Source: Xanthostigma xanthostigma (lineage: Eukaryota; Arthropoda; Insecta; Raphidioptera; Raphidiidae). Taken from it: 64,000 nt of DNA. The notes beneath the pieces are model-generated. The model was given only the letters and a program-made list of their open reading frames with translations. It searched no databases and was not told the DNA's origin. A program made the translations under genes and the position numbers. The number at the start of each line of letters is the position of its first letter. Within the stretch, counting starts at the first letter, position 1. The DNA lies in assembly GCA_963575645.1 (NCBI GenBank), contig OY754472.1:32179401-32243400 (forward strand), written 5' to 3'. Positions 45,674-56,469 of this stretch are shown here, in pieces.

Positions 45674-46240
45674 TACCTTGAGAGTATATGCATACTGACT
45701 AAAATCATGACCAATTTGGAAGTTGTGATCTGATTTCTCCAGGAGAAGAAATTCCCAAACTAGAGTAGTCATTTTATACTATCCACGAAATAGTCCCATA
45801 GATTCGTTAATCATTATCAATTCAGCAGTGCCCTATTTTTTCTGTGCCTGTCCTAGAATGTTTTTCCGATGTGGTATGCCACTGAGCGTACCAACCGCAT
45901 AGAAATATCTGTTTCAAATATATTTTTGTGCTTGTAAACCGTCAATGATGCCAACTGTAACGATTTATAATAGGTCTGTGCAACTTATTGATATTACACC
46001 GCAATACGTCATCCGTCAGTCGTGCCAACTGTGTAAAATCGATGATTTATTATGACAGGTATATAAAACGTAGTAAATAATTACAAAGCCAATACCAACG
46101 GTATAAACGTGATTTATTTATTGTGATAATATATATCTCTGAATCCATATAGTCCAGTTCTGCCAACACTGCCGATGATATACTAGTTAAATTGGAGCTA
46201 TTTGAATAATGACCTCTCCATTGATGTTATCATAATATTT
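45674..46240. other. Unassigned DNA
   Basis: Nothing recognised. Confidence 0.4.
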
Positions 46241-46249
46241 CGGTAAACA

Positions 46250-46515
46250 AAAAATATTTTATTTTTTTATTCGATAGATTTATTGAACGATTCCGGCACA
46301 TCTGTAATTAAAATCAATCGATATCAAAGCGCGTATTGTTTTTTGTACTTTTGTTTTTTCTGTCAATTTTGACAAGTATGATGCAGGGTCGGCTTTATCT
46401 TTCCAATCATTTACCGCCTTACATAAAAAACTTCTATAATTGTTAGACAATTGAATTATGGAATGTGTTGCTGAAGAAGTCACAAATACATGACGAAACG
46501 TTCAATTAATTTAAT
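46250..46515. repeat. Possible Penelope-like family C fragment
   Basis: TTGCTGAAGAAGTCACAAAT then ACATGACGAAACGTTCAATT (46470-46508) repeats the core layout of families A and B: CTGAAGA, one base, a 4-bp stem GTCA/TGAC, then CGAAACGTT. The minus-strand frame of 67 codons upstream has no domain I recognise. Only one copy; boundaries unknown. Confidence 0.35.
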
Positions 46516-46819
46516 TTAATTTATGACTTAATTTTCCAACTTCGTGCGATCCGATTTATTAACAAATAAATTTACAAAACTTCATTTATAATTCGGTGAT
46601 TTGAGATACCTGTGATACATCCAATGCAAGGTAAAAGTAACTTGTTAGATTTTAGAACTGTTTAACTCAGTAGAAAGAACTGAAAGAAGTTCTTTAGTAG
46701 TCGCTGTAAGCGGATTACCAAGGTCCAAGAGGCAAGAAGTAGCAGTAATGAATGTTATATTATCATTATACTTTGCTTTTTATTTCGTCTCTTATATTTT
46801 TTTCATTAATCAACTAGTC

Positions 46820-47342
46820 TAAGATCCGGTATTAGAAACATATACCCTCATCTGTTATCTGATGATAACAAAGATTATAGGTATATTAGATAATATATAT
46901 GTACATTAATAAATCGCACATGGGTTGCCTAGCTAAATCGCGTACCGATGCTGTCAAATTAGATCAGTTCTAATGAACTTTTTTGAATCAACTTCTTCGA
47001 TTTGATAATCATAAAAATTGAGCTTAAAATCAGGCGTTAATCAAAGATTTGAGAGAATATGACACAAGGAATTGGAATATACCATTGATCCTATACAGAA
47101 ATATAACACATCCACTTAAACATATCTTGTAAATAGTTGTGTTCTGTGTATTTTGAGTTTGTTTTGTTAACATTTTATTTGTGTCATATTCTCTTGTCTT
47201 AGACTCGATTTTCTTGATTAACAATCGGGGAAGTTGATCCAAAAAAGTTAATTAGAATTTATTTAATGTATTATCTAACATATAATCTTTGTTATCATCA
47301 AATAACAGATGAGGGTATATATTTCTAATACCGGATCTCGCA
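46820..47342. mobile_element. Foldback element containing the family B tail motif
   Basis: GATCCGGTATTAGAAA on the left is inverted as TTTCTAATACCGGATC on the right. Inner pairs include CCTCATCTGTTAT / ATAACAGATGAGG, ATCAACTTCTTCGA and its diverged partner, and GAGAATATGACACAAG / TTGTGTCATATTCTC. Between them lies AGGCGTTAATCAAAGATTTG, matching the family B tail. Non-coding. Confidence 0.7.
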
Positions 47343-47344
47343 TT

Positions 47345-47900
47345 AAACTTCTCGTTTCTGATCATAATATCATAGTAACAAAAAACTCAAAATTAGTTCT
47401 GCTGTTAAGTACATGTCTGTTAAATCCGGCCCTGATAAAACGAAATCTGTAAAAAGAATAACGTTTTTGTTTATAAAGCGAACTTTATTGAACAGTTTTA
47501 ATATTTTAATTGAAGATTAAAATTAATTAAACTTGCAAATTTTATTTTTTGTTTTTCATTTGAAATTAAGAAAGATTTATTGTTTTGAAATTCAATATTC
47601 GTGCAATGTAAAGAAAATTTATTATTCCAATTAAAAGACAAGCTTCGCAATTAAATTCACACCTTCTTTTGATTCATATTAACATATTGTAGTTTTTATT
47701 TTATTTTTAACTAAACAAATTTTGACTCTGAGATATTTCAAAATATTATCAGATTATGCATATTAAAATCTTCTACTAGTTGGATAATGCAAATGAAAAA
47801 TAATGAATTATTGTATAAATAAACTTTTATTAAAAATCTCGTAATAATTATTAATATCTACTCAATTTGTATCTGTATATAGCAATAATTATATAATTAC
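47345..47900. other. Unassigned very AT-rich DNA
   Basis: Nothing recognised. Confidence 0.4.
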
Positions 47901-47976
47901 TGATGGGTATTTGAAAAAAATTCCGTGGCATAAGGATCGACAATTTATGCCACGGAATTTTTTCTAAATACTTATC
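47901..47976. repeat. Long hairpin, 33-bp stem
   Basis: Positions 47901-47933 pair with 47944-47976 with about three mismatches and a 10-nt loop. The stem centre AATTCCGTGGCATAA is perfect. It has pre-miRNA-like dimensions but a minimal MITE is equally possible. Confidence 0.6.
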
Positions 47977-48225
47977 ATTAACTTCAATGGATCACAGTTA
48001 CTCTATTTATTAAATAGAGTCAAATTCACATTATATAATTACACAAAATTTTCAAAAATATAGTAATTATAATCTGATGAAATGAGCGATAACGAGTTTT
48101 ACCACTTACTCAATCAATATAATGATGAAAACTTATCTCAAAGAAGAGATAAATGTGATTCTTGGTTGATTATGCTGTTTGGATGAAGAAATTATTCGTA
48201 GAATAGGATAAGAAAACAAGCAATA

Positions 48226-48329
48226 CTATATGATAGAAATTGCATTTATTATGCTGACGGTTCGACAAACCGAAGATGACAAAAATAATTATCGAAACCT
48301 CAGCATAATAAATGCTATTTCTACCATAG
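48226..48329. repeat. Imperfect hairpin, stem of about 37 bp
   Basis: AGAAATTGCATTTATTATGC (from 48235) pairs with GCATAATAAATGCTATTTCT on the right with one bulge, closing through CTATATGAT / ACCATAG. The loop region contains ACGGTTCGACAAACCG, itself a small hairpin. The 76-codon frame through it is not convincing. Confidence 0.55.
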
Positions 48330-48331
48330 TA

Positions 48332-49245
48332 GGTACCTCTATTGCTTGCTTTTTTGATCCCATATTACGAAGAATTTTTTCATCCAAACATCATCAATTA
48401 ATAAATAAGTATTATTATGTTCGACATGCATACTACAACTTTTGCGCGTATCTCCTATAAAATAGCTGATTTTCACATCATAATAAGTATAAATATTTTT
48501 GACAGCTGTTTGCGTAGCCATTAGCAACCTATTTGAGTTCTTTACGAAAATTACGTCTGCTTTGCTATATCTGTTTTTCATATGCTGTCAAATGGCAACT
48601 GACTGGTCACTTTTTGGAATTACTGTTGAAGTGGGAACACTACTGTTCTCGTTGATTATAATGGTATAACTTATGTTGCATCTTGTATAAAATTAACTAA
48701 AACGTTAATTTAAGATATTTTAAGTGATCTAATCTAGTCAATTATTGATAATAATCTCAACTGAACTGAAATCACTGATCCGTAATATTGGCGCCGGAAT
48801 CTAATAAGAACCTATACAAAGCTGGAAATTCTTACACGAAATTGTTAATCATATATAACTACAGGTTTTATACAATGTGTCCTTGAAATACGTTAAGCGT
48901 TATTATCAAATTAATAAAATTATATACACGCCCAGGCGCCCAAAAAATGCAGGGTGTGACAAAAAGTAGCATTAGCCAAATGAAAATTTCATTTGAATCA
49001 TCTTTATTACTATATTATAAACTTTAGATTTGTTGATGAATTTTTTTGCATGTTAATTCGCTTTTAATGTTTGTTACATCCGCTTGTAGCTAACAGCTAT
49101 TAATTTGATTTTTTTTAAATGTAAACCTGATATTTACTCCACATTAACTTAGGACATTGATAGTCAAAGTTCTGATGGGTTCTATAATCTATTGGACATA
49201 TTGAACAAAACACTACTAAATTTTTATTATTGGAATTTTACTTTG
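48332..49245. other. Unassigned DNA
   Basis: Nothing recognised. Confidence 0.4.
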
Positions 49246-49253
49246 ACCATGAG

Positions 49254-49737
49254 TAGGGTGGCCATCCGTCCGGATTTCCCGGATTTTTCCTTTTTTAAAG
49301 AGCGTCCGGGCGGGGTTTTGTTCACAATCCGGATTTTAATTTGACTACATAAAGCTTTTTTATCAAAAGATGATAGTTGAATTTTGTTTCTTTAATTCGA
49401 AAAGATTTATTTTTGCTTATAGGAATAAAGAAAGTTGAGTTATTGTTTCGTTTTTCTAATTTTTATACGACTCTTTAATTATTCAATTACCAAAGAGAAT
49501 ATAGAGATAAAATTAAATGAAAGCTATTAAAATTCCATGTATTAATTTAATTTTGTACGTTAAATTGCACCAAAGATGGTAAAAAAATTCATCTACATAT
49601 ACTATTTCTGCATTACTATTTAATTTCATTAGTAAAATGAAAAATTTTATCGGCAAGTATGTTCGGGTTTTGAGCTCAAAAATCCGATTTTTTGAGCTTT
49701 TTGTCCTAGTTTAATGGCTTTACAAATGGCAACTCTA
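49254..49737. mobile_element. hAT MITE with exact 8-bp TSD
   Basis: ACCATGAG is duplicated at 49246-49253 and 49738-49745. Ends TAGGGTGGCCATCCG and CAAATGGCAACTCTA are imperfect inverted repeats (TAGNGNTGNCAT). CCGGATTT words lie near both ends. 484 bp, non-coding. Confidence 0.85.
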
Positions 49738-49745
49738 ACCATGAG

Positions 49746-50580
49746 CCATCGACTAACTATTTCAGTGAACTATCTTATGCGCAATGTTTCATATAGTAAC
49801 GTATTGCGCATCACCTAATTTTGTAAATATTTATTGTTTACAATTATATAAGTTACACACGTCATTGAAAAATCGAAAAAGAAGCGTAATAATATGTGTT
49901 ACCCAGTTCTCACTCACTCAGGTTTGACTGTTTTTAAATTCGTGTCAAAAAAGAGTTATTTTTAGCCAATCTCCTGCTAAAATCAACAGTCGAATAACAA
50001 ATGATAATTATACATCTTTAAATTAAAAGAAAACACACATGCCTGAATATTCGTATTTAATAACAATAATCCTTGGTAACAAATGAAACACGCATATTTA
50101 TACGTGAAAAACAATAGCCGATCGCTTACCTTGACGATGCGTTATTGTTACGCCTACAAGTTAAGATCTCTTTAATATTTCTCGGTATTAATTTATGCGG
50201 ACATAAAAAAAAAGATTATTATAAAAGCCGGAAACAGAGTGTCCATAAAGTTTTTTTGCACACCCTCCTATGAAATAGTTGATTTTCATGCCTGTATAGC
50301 GCTTGTAATATCATCCATTTCGCACTAGTGCGTAAACTTAAAAAAAAACGTTGTTTTACTACTATTTACATACTAAAGGTACGAAAATCCGACTGGGTCA
50401 AAATTGAGCTGTCAAAAATTTTTATGTGTAAATCAGCTGTAATGACTGTTAAATGTCGCTGGTGCTGGCTTTTATTGAATGTCTGCACATTCGCCATAAT
50501 ATAATACGTCATCATGCACTATAGAAACATAACCTACAATTTTTAAATTGATTTACAATCAGCGTCTTCGAAATGTTAAT
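49746..50580. other. Unassigned DNA
   Basis: Contains GACTGTTAAATGTCGCTGGT (50446 on), related to the block near 26650. Nothing else recognised. Confidence 0.4.
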
Positions 50581-50642
50581 AATTAATTTCGTACTATAAT
50601 GTAAAATTAGATAAAATAAAGAGTATTATTATTATTATTATT
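50581..50642 (+). repeat. Possible LINE 3' end with (ATT)n tail
   Basis: AGATAAAATAAAGAGTATTA followed by five to six ATT units resembles the tail context of the 57.7-kb LINE (GTGAAATAAATATTATT). Probably an extremely truncated insertion. Confidence 0.4.
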
Positions 50643-50645
50643 TCT

Positions 50646-51170
50646 AAAAAAAAACTTACAAAATCTAGTATCAAATTCTTTAAAAATGGGAAACATGTTT
50701 TTTTTATATTGTAAAAGACCGTTCTTATAACACAAAATATTTCTAATTTGTACGCAATACTTGAAACATTTTATTTTATTTTACAATAAAATGTTTTTTT
50801 ATATTTAAATTTATTTCGAGCACGTCAATAATTGTTTTCGTTTGTCAGTAGAATGTTTTTTGTTTTACTTGTGCTGTTCAACTGTCACACACAGTCAGTT
50901 GTTCGGCGGTCACGTGCTATACATATATGAATGAATCTGACAAGACCGTATTAAGTAAGTAGATAGTTACTAAACGAACGACATTAGCATTTTAATGACG
51001 TGAGTTAATTTATCAATTGCAATATCCGGTCAATACTTTTGTACGTAATATTCAATATCCTATACTCGACTCGTCGCTTACATTTCTATAAAAGTAAAAG
51101 TGTCCACCATTTTGTTAAGTATAGGTACACTTCATTGACTCTGTAACAGTCTAATTGACATAGAAATATT
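50646..51170. other. Unassigned AT-rich DNA
   Basis: Nothing recognised. Confidence 0.4.
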
Positions 51171-51176
51171 ATATTG

Positions 51177-51865
51177 TACTAGCAACCCGTCAGGCTTCAC
51201 CCGGATACAAAAAAAAAGTTGGTCGAAAAAAAAAGACGGGTTGCACTCCGGGAGTGCCGGCAGAAGTGAAAACATTTTTTACCCATTACAAAAAAGTGTA
51301 CAACGCCGCTAAAGAAGTTTCTTGCATTTAGAAGCATTGTTTATTTATTGGCAACACTTGTAAATAAAATGGTTTGTATCATAGATTGCATTTTTATGTA
51401 CGATATTTCAACGCTAGATGTCTAACGTTATATAAAAATTTTCGATCAGGGTCACGTGTCCTGACGCCTGACGCGAGTTTAACATTTTTTACCCATTACA
51501 ATAAATAGAATGGTTTTGTATCATAGATTGCATTTTTGTGTACGATATTTCAACGCTGTTACGCTAGATGTCTAACGTTGTATAAATAAAAGTTGTCGTC
51601 TTACGATCACGTGTCCTGACGCCTGACGCGAGTTTAACATTTTTTACCCATTACAAAAAAAGTGTTCAACGCCGCTAAAGAAGTTTTCACTTCAAAAATA
51701 TTCTGGATCTTGGCAACAACGCCACCTACCGGGTCCAAATAGAGCTAAGAACCATCCAGGTTACCCCATAAGTACAAAAACATCATCAAAATCGGTCGAG
51801 CCGTTTTGGATGAGAAGAATTACGAACACACGCACACTGGAATTTTATATATAGAACATTTCAAA
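51177..51865. repeat. Composite dispersed repeat containing repeat E, copy 2
   Basis: The outer parts ACTAGCAACCCGTCAGGCTT and AATCGGTCGAGCCGTTTTGG...TTTTATATATAG look like the two ends of an insect dispersed repeat. Repeat E fills 51232-51692, with an internal near-tandem duplication: ATAGATTGCATTTTTATGTA and ATAGATTGCATTTTTGTGTA, each followed by CACGTGTCCTGACGCCTGAC. Confidence 0.65.
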
Positions 51866-52111
51866 AGTCCCGGAACGGCTGATTATCTCAGAGAGATTAA
51901 GTTTTTTTGAAAAATGTTGCCAATGAAAGTTGCTCAACTACTTGTAATGTATTTTTCGGTCACAAAAATTCCTTTCAAGGGGATGCCCCCGTGGAGGGGC
52001 AGTGGATAATTGCGAAATTTTAAATGGCAACCGCAATTTTTTTTTATTGGGTCGAGCTCTTCGGGCAAAAAAAGACATCTTCTATCACAAACCTTTTGTT
52101 TTGTTCAAGCT

Positions 52112-52349
52112 ACAGATCACCGAGTACGCGGGGTAAAATTTACTGAATTATTTTCACCCCTTCAAATAAAATTGGTTCATTTTGTAACAGGTCAATAAAT
52201 GGTACTCTTTTACTTGACCTTGATTCAATCCTAAAGATCAGTTGGTTGTTTTTAAATTAGAATTTGCAAAATGACAAATTTTATTTGAGGGGTGAGGATA
52301 ATTCGAAACATTTTACCCCGCATACTCTGTGATCTGTAGCTTGAAATAA
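52112..52349. mobile_element. Small foldback element
   Basis: TTCAAGCTACAGATCACCGA on the left and GTGATCTGTAGCTTGAA on the right are inverted ends. CGGGGTAAAAT / ATTTTACCCCG, CACCCCTTCAAATAAAATT / AATTTTATTTGAGGGGTG also pair. Arms about 80 bp, loop about 70 bp. Confidence 0.8.
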
Positions 52350-52783
52350 TAATTTTATGTTCAATATATGATCAGTTTATTTTTCTATCTGCATTCAGCG
52401 TTAAGTAAAACTGCGATACTTTATTATTACATAGAGTCCTCGGAAGACTTTTGAAGTTTACGTGTGTAATATAAGTGAACACACATTGTTCTGTCTGGCA
52501 GACTGGTCCAACACGGTACACGTAACTGTATAATAGATGAATCAAATATTAAAAAACAAAGATGAAGCTCATTAGTTTCTTCCACTTAAATATTATAATA
52601 ACACAAATACACATGTATTGTTACATATTATGTAGATATTAGGGCTGGACAATGTTGAAAATTAATGCTGAATATTATAAACGGAGAGCTCACTGTCAGA
52701 TTTCCTGTGTGACAAAGTCTGTGTAAATTAGCATTGAAAGAAACAAATATGGAGTCATCATATTTTTTTTTATTTCTCACATA

Positions 52784-52832
52784 AAAAAAAACAATCTACA
52801 AATTTTGACGAAGTCGGACCGGGCCGCTAGTA
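52784..52832 (+). repeat. Dispersed repeat D, 3'-end fragment
   Basis: ACAATCTACAAATTTTGACG then AAGTCGGACCGGGCCGCTAG; only the terminal 50 bp are present. Confidence 0.65.
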
Positions 52833-52934
52833 TGGTTAATATATTTTTAGCGTGATGTAGATAAGACAATAAATAAATCAATGGACTGGCGCCATTATAC
52901 ATTTCTATGAATGTAGTCCAATCGAAGATTGGAT

Positions 52935-53115
52935 CATTGGAATTTTTTTTTAAATTCTTCAAAAAAGCAAAAAGCATAAATTAACAAAGCTTTGAGGTCG
53001 GCACCAATTCATTCTAAGTACACAAAACGTGATAGTAATTAAATTTGTGCCGACCTCAAAACTTTGTTATTTTACGCTTTTTACTGACCTTTTTTTGAAG
53101 GAGTTTGATTTTTTT
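52935..53115. mobile_element. Foldback element, arms about 70 bp
   Basis: AGCTTTGAGGTCGGCACCAA pairs with TTTGTGCCGACCTCAAAACT, and the outer AATTCTTCAAAAAAGCAAAAAG side pairs with TTTTTACTGACCTTTTTTTG. The loop at 53013-53040 is CATTCTAAGTACACAAAACG. Confidence 0.65.
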
Positions 53116-53286
53116 TTAAGTTTTAATTTTAAATTTTGTAATAGTGTTTTTAGTGTCTAATGAAACTGAAGAGCAACATTCACGCCGACAACTATACAAC
53201 TTTTGCAATATTTCTTTGATTTTGTTCATTTTCTAAAATGTTGCTGAACCGATTTTGCTAAAATTTATATGGGATCAATTTTGAGA

Positions 53287-53509
53287 TAAATAAAATTGTC
53301 GACCAATTTTTCTCAGACCAATATATTGACAAAAAATAAAAAAAATAACAAATCAATACAACATAAGATGACGTTTCGATCCGGCTTTGGATCTTCTTAT
53401 GTTGTATTGATTTGTTATTTTTTTATTTTTTGTCAATATATTGGTCTGAGAAAAATTGGTAGACAATTTTATTTATTTGAAGAGTTCTATTCAGACGTTA
53501 ATCAAAGAT
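53287..53509 (+). mobile_element. Penelope-like short element, family B, copy 3
   Basis: ATCAATTTTGAGA (13 bp) is duplicated exactly at 53274-53286 and 53510-53522. Inverted arms start TAAATAAAATTGTCGACCAA. The core appears on the left arm as GACGTTTCGATCCGGCTTTG then GATCTTCTTATG. The right tail AGAGTTCTATTCAGACGTTA then ATCAAAGAT is on one side only. The 74-codon frame is incidental. Confidence 0.8.
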
Positions 53510-53714
53510 ATCAATTTTGAGACATAGGTACTCCAATAAAACATACTGGAATAAAAAAAGAATCATAGAAATCGGTTCACAGCCGGCGAAGGGATCGACG
53601 GACAGTATACTATTTTTCTTCATACCTCAGTCGAAAGTACGCTTATTAATTATTAATCAATTCATGCATTAATTTCTTATTAATTACATAAAAACACAGA
53701 TAAATTCCAAGCAA

Positions 53715-54207
53715 GCAGCTTTGAGTTTATACGTAAAAACACGAATGGCAGGTATTGGCGACTATTAGCTGGCGGCAGTAGCAGCAATTTCATGGAGCGG
53801 TGTACACGATAACTACTTTTCATTATTGCCGGTCGAAAGTACGTACATCCGGCATCAGTGCGTGTAATCCCACCAATCCGTAAATGTTACACTTTCTGCC
53901 TTAAAATTGGTGCCGAAAGTTTGTACTTTCGACAGAGGTATTAAAAAAAAGGTGTTTGCTTCATACCTCGCTCGAAAGTACATACTTTCGGCACCAATTG
54001 TAAGGCAAAAAGTCTAACATTTATTCCTTGGTGAAATTACACGCACCAATAAGGAAAGTTCGTACTTTCGGGTGGCAGTAAAGAAAAAAACCTATCAACT
54101 GTTGCTTAGATGTCGTTTCCATAGCAACACTATTGCATTTTAGCTAAAAGGCGCGAACAGCTGTCATTAGTGTTTTTACGTATAACCTCAAAGATATTCC
54201 CAAAAGT
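53715..54207. mobile_element. Foldback element rich in CGAAAGTAC / GTACTTTCG
   Basis: The outer pair TTTGAGTTTATACGTAAAAA / TTTTTACGTATAACCTCAAA encloses a long inner pair: TCGAAAGTACGTAC, GTGCGTGTAATCCCACCAAT and AATTGGTGCCGAAAGT have partners TACTTTCGGGTGGCAG, GGTGAAATTACACGCACCAA and CTTTCGGCACCAATT. The axis is near 53953. A related CATACCTCAGTCGAAAGTAC word lies outside at 53622. Confidence 0.8.
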
Positions 54208-54840
54208 TTCGACCCCTGTGGTGTAATATACTATTATTTTGTATTGTCACAGTATCTGTTTGTTATTCCACTGTAATGTTTAGGAATTAATCAATGGATT
54301 GTTATCTTAATTGCATCTTTATATCAATGATGCAATTGATCTTTTTCTAGACTGAATTGCAATTTAACTGCGGCGTGCAGGAATGGATCAATGAATTGAT
54401 TGGCATCATTACACCAATGCAATACACTGAACTGAAATTTTAGACGGCATTTAATGGACAATTAATGACAAAATTACTTGTCTGGTATTCCGAGATTCCA
54501 CCTTATTATAGTGTCGCATTATATGAAATATAGGACGGCATCAAAGAAAGATATTTTTTTTGGCATAACCTGTGGGTTTGTGATGACTCGGTCTTTCGCA
54601 AAAATATATGATACTAGCACTCGAATTCATAGATTTTTTCGTCGACATATGTTACATTATTGATATCCACGAAAAGCGCTTAAGATTAAAATGGGAATAG
54701 TAAGCTATCCTTAGAAGATAGGCATAATATGCTATCGCGGACTTTTCTGTAGGCCTATAAAAGAGGGACAATTCCACCGTGCAATGTTTTGTTATATCTC
54801 AAAGGGATTAGGCAGCGTTTTCGATGACAGCTCCCAGTCG
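54208..54840. other. Unassigned DNA
   Basis: GAATTAATCAATGGATTGTT and GAATGGATCAATGAATTGAT near 54291 and 54381 suggest a weak tandem pair. Nothing else recognised. Confidence 0.35.
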
Positions 54841-54879
54841 GCTTGATTTTTTCCATCTTCAACAATCGTCGTCATATTT

Positions 54880-55020
54880 CAACCAATCAATGAAATATAC
54901 AAATAAACCTTTTTCTTGAATCACTCCGTCTATTGGTGAGAACCGTATGAAAATCCGTTCGGTAGTTTATCGCGTTCAGACAGACAGACGTGGCGGGGAG
55001 ACTTTTTTTTATAATGTGTA
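54880..55020 (+). repeat. 3' end of an insect dispersed repeat
   Basis: GAGAACCGTATGAAAATCCG, TTCGGTAGTTTATCGCG and AGACAGACAGACGTGGCGGG followed by a T-run resemble a widespread dispersed insect repeat end. No body identified. Confidence 0.45.
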
Positions 55021-55346
55021 GTGATGAATGATGATATTTATTTCGTCAGTTCAGACGTACATCTGATTGACACGTCAACAAAATACCAAATGAAATTGTA
55101 AAGTAGTAGGCGACATAAAAATCCATCAAGACTATAAAAGGCCCGTTTTAATAAAAAAAAATATAAGTTTTCTTGAAAATTGAGTATGTATTGTTTTTTA
55201 ACCTTTCGGATATAGTTTGATTATAAATGTAGGCTGCAATAATTTTCTGCGCAATACTTATAAATGTCTTTTATTGCTAACGGTAGTTTTATTGCTTTTT
55301 TTCCTCGAGTATCATAACCATGTCCATCCCCCGCCAAGCCATTTCA

Positions 55347-55766
55347 GAGTATTCGTCCCTACAAATACCCCCTGCACCCTCCATCTCAAATCTTTTCCTC
55401 TCGCCTAAAAACGGTTCGCGCTCTCCCGACGCTATTTTTAAAGCTAGAGGGTTCTGGTAAACGTCAAATGAAAGACAAAGAATCAGACTACAGATCCTTC
55501 AGGCGAATTTAAAAAAAAAAATCCTGAAAAAACTTACAACCTTTTGAAAAAAATAATAAGTTACGTAATATTTCACACGTAGGCGAAACTGTTTTTCAAA
55601 AAAATCGCCTGAAGGATCTGTAGTCTGATTCTTTAAGTCTTTCATTTGGCGTTTACCAGAACCATCTAGCTTTAAAAATAGCGTCGGGAGAGCGCGAACC
55701 GTTTTTAAGCGAGGGGAAAAGATTTGAGATGAAGGGTGCAGGGGGTGTTTGCAGGGACGAATACTC
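55347..55766. mobile_element. Foldback MITE F, copy 2
   Basis: Nearly identical to 6214-6635, same loop orientation. The flanks TTCA / TTCA (55343-55346, 55767-55770) give an apparent 4-bp target duplication. Arms are about 190 bp; the loop carries AAGTTACGTAATATTTCACA. Minus and plus frames through it mirror each other and are not genes. Confidence 0.85.
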
Positions 55767-55770
55767 TTCA

Positions 55771-56465
55771 GTGCCAAAATTGCCAAAAATAACTTGAGCG
55801 GAACTTAAAATTAAATTTAAAATGACAAAATGGGAACTGTGTGTCCAACCAAGGAACGTCTGTTTGGAAGGGGAATGAAATTGTCAGAATTCTGCGAAAT
55901 CATAGACGAAGAAGCTATTGTCGCGTAGTAATACCGACAAGGGAAAACTTCTGTTGTGAATAATATTTTATGATTAGGTATTGATGGTTATTCATTAAAA
56001 TTTACGATTAAATTTTACATAAAATCAAAGCTCTATAACAAATCGCGTCAACTTCAAGCTCGCTCAATTACTCATATGTCGTAATACCTACTTCGTTGAA
56101 AGATGTGTCATTGAACCAACACCGTACATTGACACATCTGAATATTGCATAAGAAACGCCTCGGGCTAGTATTCAAATATGTCTGGATAAATGAAGTGTC
56201 ACAATGTGACAGGAGCGTTTTATATAACTTAATTAGCTGCAAATTGTTCGTTCGTTTTCATGCCATTTTCCGTAAATAAAGAACCCTGTGCACATTCTTT
56301 TGGTAGACTTGCTTTGGTTGCCTGAATAATACATACTAGAGTGACCTGTGCGAATTATTCGCACTAAATAAGTATAATAATTATCACTTTACAAAATTAT
56401 TTTTTAAATATGATTGCAGGTATTCAATTCGTTTCTAATTTTGCACACTGCTTATAACGTTCTTC
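55771..56465. other. Unassigned DNA
   Basis: Nothing recognised. Confidence 0.4.
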
Positions 56466-56469
56466 TTTT

